Positions 61,643-64,000 of a stretch of 64,000 nucleotides of DNA are shown here, one piece after another. The first letter of the stretch is position 1. Every line of letters begins with the position of its first letter. Position numbers and translations under genes: made by a program. The stretch is from Neisseria sicca. Its GTDB lineage: Bacteria; Pseudomonadota; Gammaproteobacteria; Burkholderiales; Neisseriaceae. The DNA is taken from NCBI RefSeq assembly GCF_017753665.1, contig NZ_CP072524.1, positions 1,426,001-1,490,000 on the forward strand. Direction: 5' to 3'. The notes beneath the pieces were generated by a model. That model was not told the DNA's origin. It saw only the letters and a program-made list of their open reading frames with translations, and searched no databases.

Positions 61643-61648
61643 CAGTTT

Positions 61649-62986
61649 TTAAATCAAGCCTAGAGAATTGATAAATACAACAACAATCGCCAAAGGTGCG
61701 ACATAGCGCAACACCATCAGCCAAAGACGGATAATGGTTTGGGGAACGCTGCTGCCTGCTCCGGCATTCGCCAATACGGATTCCCTATTCTGAACCCACG
61801 CAGTAAACACGGCAACGCTCAATGCGCCAATCGGCATAATGACTGCCGAAATCAGGTAGTCCCACAAATCGAAAACGGTTTTTCCGAAGATTTTAAACTC
61901 ACCCCAAACGCCGAAAGACAAGGCGGAGGGAATACCGACAATAAAAATTGCCGTACCAATCAACCAAGTATGGCGGCTGCGTTTACGCTCATCCTGACGA
62001 ATCGTAGCGGCAATCACGGTTTCCAACATCGAAAAGGCCGAAGTCAGCGTCGCAAACACCACCAACAGCATAAAGACGGCAAACAAAATCTGCCCCAACG
62101 GCATTTTCATGAACACGGCAGGCAAAACAACGAAGATCAAACCCGGCCCCTGGCTCGGTTCGAAGCCGAAAGCAAATACCGCCGGAAAAATAACCAGCCC
62201 AGCCAGCAGAGAAACCAAAAGGTTCATCCACATAATAATATTGCCTGAACGGAACATATCTTGGTCTTTACCCAAATAAGACGCATAAGTAATCATCGCA
62301 GACACGCCGATACTTAACGCAAAAAATGCCTGACCCAAAGCCGTAAGCATGGTTTGCGGCTTCAAATGCGACCAGTCGGGTTTCAGCAGGAAAGATACTC
62401 CTTCCATCGCCCCGGGCAGCGTCAGTGAACGGACAGCCAAAACAATAAACAGGATGAACAGGCCCGGCATCAGGTAACGGTTTGCTTTTTCAATCCCGTC
62501 GGACACACCGCCTTGAACCACCCAAATGGTAATCAGCATGAACAGCCCTTGATAAAACAACGACCCTACAGGACTGGAAATGGTCGCACCGAATAATGCC
62601 TCAAAATCCGCACCCGCATGGATTTCTCCGGTAAAGCTATGGACAACGTAGTTCAACACCCAGCCACCGACGACACTGTAAAAAGACAGCAAGATAAAGC
62701 AGGCTGCCACCCCCATACGCCCCACCCACGGCCATTGCGAACCCGGGCGCAGGGTCTTGAAAGAATCGATGGCATTTTTACCGCCCGTCCTGCCGATATA
62801 AAACTCGGCAAGCTGTACGGGTAATGCCACCAAAATCGTAAAAAGCAAAAACAGCAGGAAAAACACCGCCCCACCGTTTGTCCCCGCGGTGTACGGAAAT
62901 TTCCAAATTGCGCCCAAGCCGATTGCCGAACCTGCCGCAGCTAGCACAAAACCAAGTTTGGACGACCAAGAAACCGAATGATTCAT
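61649..62986 (-). CDS. Sodium:neurotransmitter symporter (SNF) family transporter
   Basis: 445-residue inner-membrane protein from ATG 62986 (MNHSVSWSSKLGFVLAAAGSAIG). About eleven or twelve hydrophobic segments. The first carries the Na/substrate-binding pattern GFVLAAAGSAIGLGAIWKFPY (split) of LeuT-fold bacterial symporters. Segments FFALSIGVSAMITYASYL (about 237-254) and FATLTSAFSMLETVIA (about 315) match segments 6 and 8. Substrate is probably an amino acid or amine, not determinable here. The IS copy lies just past its 3' end. Confidence 0.88.
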   Translation of the reverse strand: MNHSVSWSSKLGFVLAAAGSAIGLGAIWKFPYTAGTNGGAVFFLLFLLFTILVALPVQLAEFYIGRTGGKNAIDSFKTLRPGSQWPWVGRMGVAACFILLSFYSVVGGWVLNYVVHSFTGEIHAGADFEALFGATISSPVGSLFYQGLFMLITIWVVQGGVSDGIEKANRYLMPGLFILFIVLAVRSLTLPGAMEGVSFLLKPDWSHLKPQTMLTALGQAFFALSIGVSAMITYASYLGKDQDMFRSGNIIMWMNLLVSLLAGLVIFPAVFAFGFEPSQGPGLIFVVLPAVFMKMPLGQILFAVFMLLVVFATLTSAFSMLETVIAATIRQDERKRSRHTWLIGTAIFIVGIPSALSFGVWGEFKIFGKTVFDLWDYLISAVIMPIGALSVAVFTAWVQNRESVLANAGAGSSVPQTIIRLWLMVLRYVAPLAIVVVFINSLGLI

Positions 62987-63247
62987 GATTATTGTATTAA
63001 GAAATGTGAAGAAACCGCATTGTAGCAAAGCGTAACCGCATATAGCACAGCCATAATGGCCTGCTTCAAAATTTCGCACATAAGGTGCGCTTAAAAAGAC
63101 AATATTGAATAAAAAATCTGAGATTTTGTTTTTTGAATAAACATAAATACAAAAAATAGGTAATTTTGATATTTTATTTCAAACAAACACTACCATGATA
63201 AAAAGCACAAAAGAAAAAGCCTGGACATTTGTCCAGGCTTCGATATT

Positions 63248-63323
<76 letters not shown>

Positions 63324-63421
63324 TCAAGAGAAAGGGTATATTGTATCATAAAATATTACAGAGACAAGGACCGCTTGGCTTTTATCGCCGTATATTTTAT
63401 CCATAAACACCTTGCCTCAAG

Positions 63422-63464
63422 TCGTCTGAAAACAAAAATTACACTTTCAGACGACCTTTTCTCA
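63422..63464. terminator. Uptake-sequence hairpin after hydrolase gene
   Basis: Inverted pair (AGTCGTCTGAAA / TTTCAGACGACCT, one arm degenerate) downstream of the minus-strand gene at the right edge. Confidence 0.6.
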
Positions 63465-63542
63465 TTCATACCATATAACCCAAAAAACAGGCCGCTAAAA
63501 GCGACCTGAAAAACTCTTGCAGCTGGGAGTGATAGCAAGAGG

Positions 63543-64000
63543 TTACGACACTTTAAACCAAGCTTCGTTAGCATAACGGAGCATTTGTTCGGGAATCTCT
63601 TCAGCGTTGCTGACAACAGAGATACCGGATTTACGCATTTTATAGACAGCCTGAATAGTGCTTTCAGGTGCATAACCGTGACAGGCGGCAAGATTGACGA
63701 TAATGTGCAGGCTGTCGTTGTACCACAGTAATTGTTCGGCGGTACGGCTGATTGCTTCTTCCGTTGCCAAACCACCGATAATGACGGTATCGGCTTTTTG
63801 TGCATAAAGCCATTCAATCAAACCGGTACTGCGGGCTTCATTATCATCATGGAAGCATGCGCCAAAACCATTCTCCCCGCCTAATTCGATTACATGATCA
63901 TAATCAGCAGATGCCGGCAAACCATCCAGCAAATTTGCACCACGGCAACCACCTGCACACTGGCTAAAATAGCCACTTTCCCGCGCAAACATAATTCCGT
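63543..64000 (-). CDS. Isochorismatase-superfamily hydrolase, partial, catalytic Cys replaced
   Basis: At least 149 residues. The frame is open to the right edge, so the start lies outside the window and ATG 63992 is probably internal. ADTVIIGGLATEEAISRTAEQLL matches the loop that in nicotinamidases reads GLATDxCV with the nucleophilic Cys, but here Ala takes that place (EEAI). The upstream ENGFGACFHDDNEARSTGLIEWL and downstream NLAACHGYAPESTIQAVYKM fit the fold. Either a non-catalytic member or an enzyme with another role. Confidence 0.65.
   Translation of the reverse strand, partial: GIMFARESGYFSQCAGGCRGANLLDGLPASADYDHVIELGGENGFGACFHDDNEARSTGLIEWLYAQKADTVIIGGLATEEAISRTAEQLLWYNDSLHIIVNLAACHGYAPESTIQAVYKMRKSGISVVSNAEEIPEQMLRYANEAWFKVS

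Overview
The window comes from a commensal Neisseria. Nearly every intergenic gap carries the 12-mer AGGTCGTCTGAA, singly or as inverted pairs that act as terminators. This is the DNA uptake sequence dialect known as AG-mucDUS (N. mucosa / N. sicca / N. macacae group), not the ATGCCGTCTGAA form of N. meningitidis and N. gonorrhoeae. Correia elements (CREE), dRS3 repeats, an AT-rich 181-bp repeat and IS30-type elements of the IS1655 kind support the genus. The species is an inference from the dialect.

Layout. 1-6152: nitrous oxide reductase cluster nosZ-nosD-nosF-nosY-nosL, with what may be the last codons of nosR at the left edge. 6153-9625: CREE, a large RTX repeat protein, then a promoter-sRNA-terminator candidate. 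9904-17208: housekeeping block, mostly minus strand (proQ-like, aroC, TSUP exporter, trmA, FCD-type GntR regulator, second sRNA candidate, OsmC-like, UPF0210 + ACT pair). 17300-23950: accessory island bounded by dRS3 repeats, with a divergent HTH regulator, a three-gene restriction-modification locus (two methylase subunits plus a GIY-YIG-type/helicase fusion) and an IS630-type element. 24113-41064: alr, PfkB kinase, thiD, HAD phosphatase, DnaQ-like exonuclease, tRNA-Arg and tRNA-Glu, ppa, Nudix, MscS, tRNA-Pro, pncB, brnQ, nested CREE/AT-rich repeat, scpA, tcdA, uspA and an Nramp-like transporter. 41618-61642: acp-like lysozyme inhibitor, then a segment bracketed by two inverted 1080-bp IS30-type copies and holding recJ, mltG/ampD, zipA, ligA, an AbiC-like defence gene, a SRPBCC gene broken by the AT-rich repeat, fnr/hemN, metNI, prfA and a Tat-exported ApbE. 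61649-64000: sodium symporter, tRNA-Ile2 and a truncated isochorismatase-fold gene.

How it fits together. The organism looks able to complete denitrification to N2: the nos genes are intact, ApbE is the flavin transferase type that matures NosR, and FNR with an FNR-box-preceded hemN supplies oxygen-limited control and haem synthesis. mltG and ampD diverge and both act on peptidoglycan. The most interesting parts are the R-M island with its TTACG iteron operator, the AbiC-like gene with an abrupt composition switch, three sRNA/leader candidates, a DNA ligase lengthened by in-frame uptake-sequence linkers, and several datable insertions (AT-rich repeat inside CREE, AT-rich repeat inside a gene, CREE inside a small ORF). 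All family names come from reading translated sequence; no database search was run.
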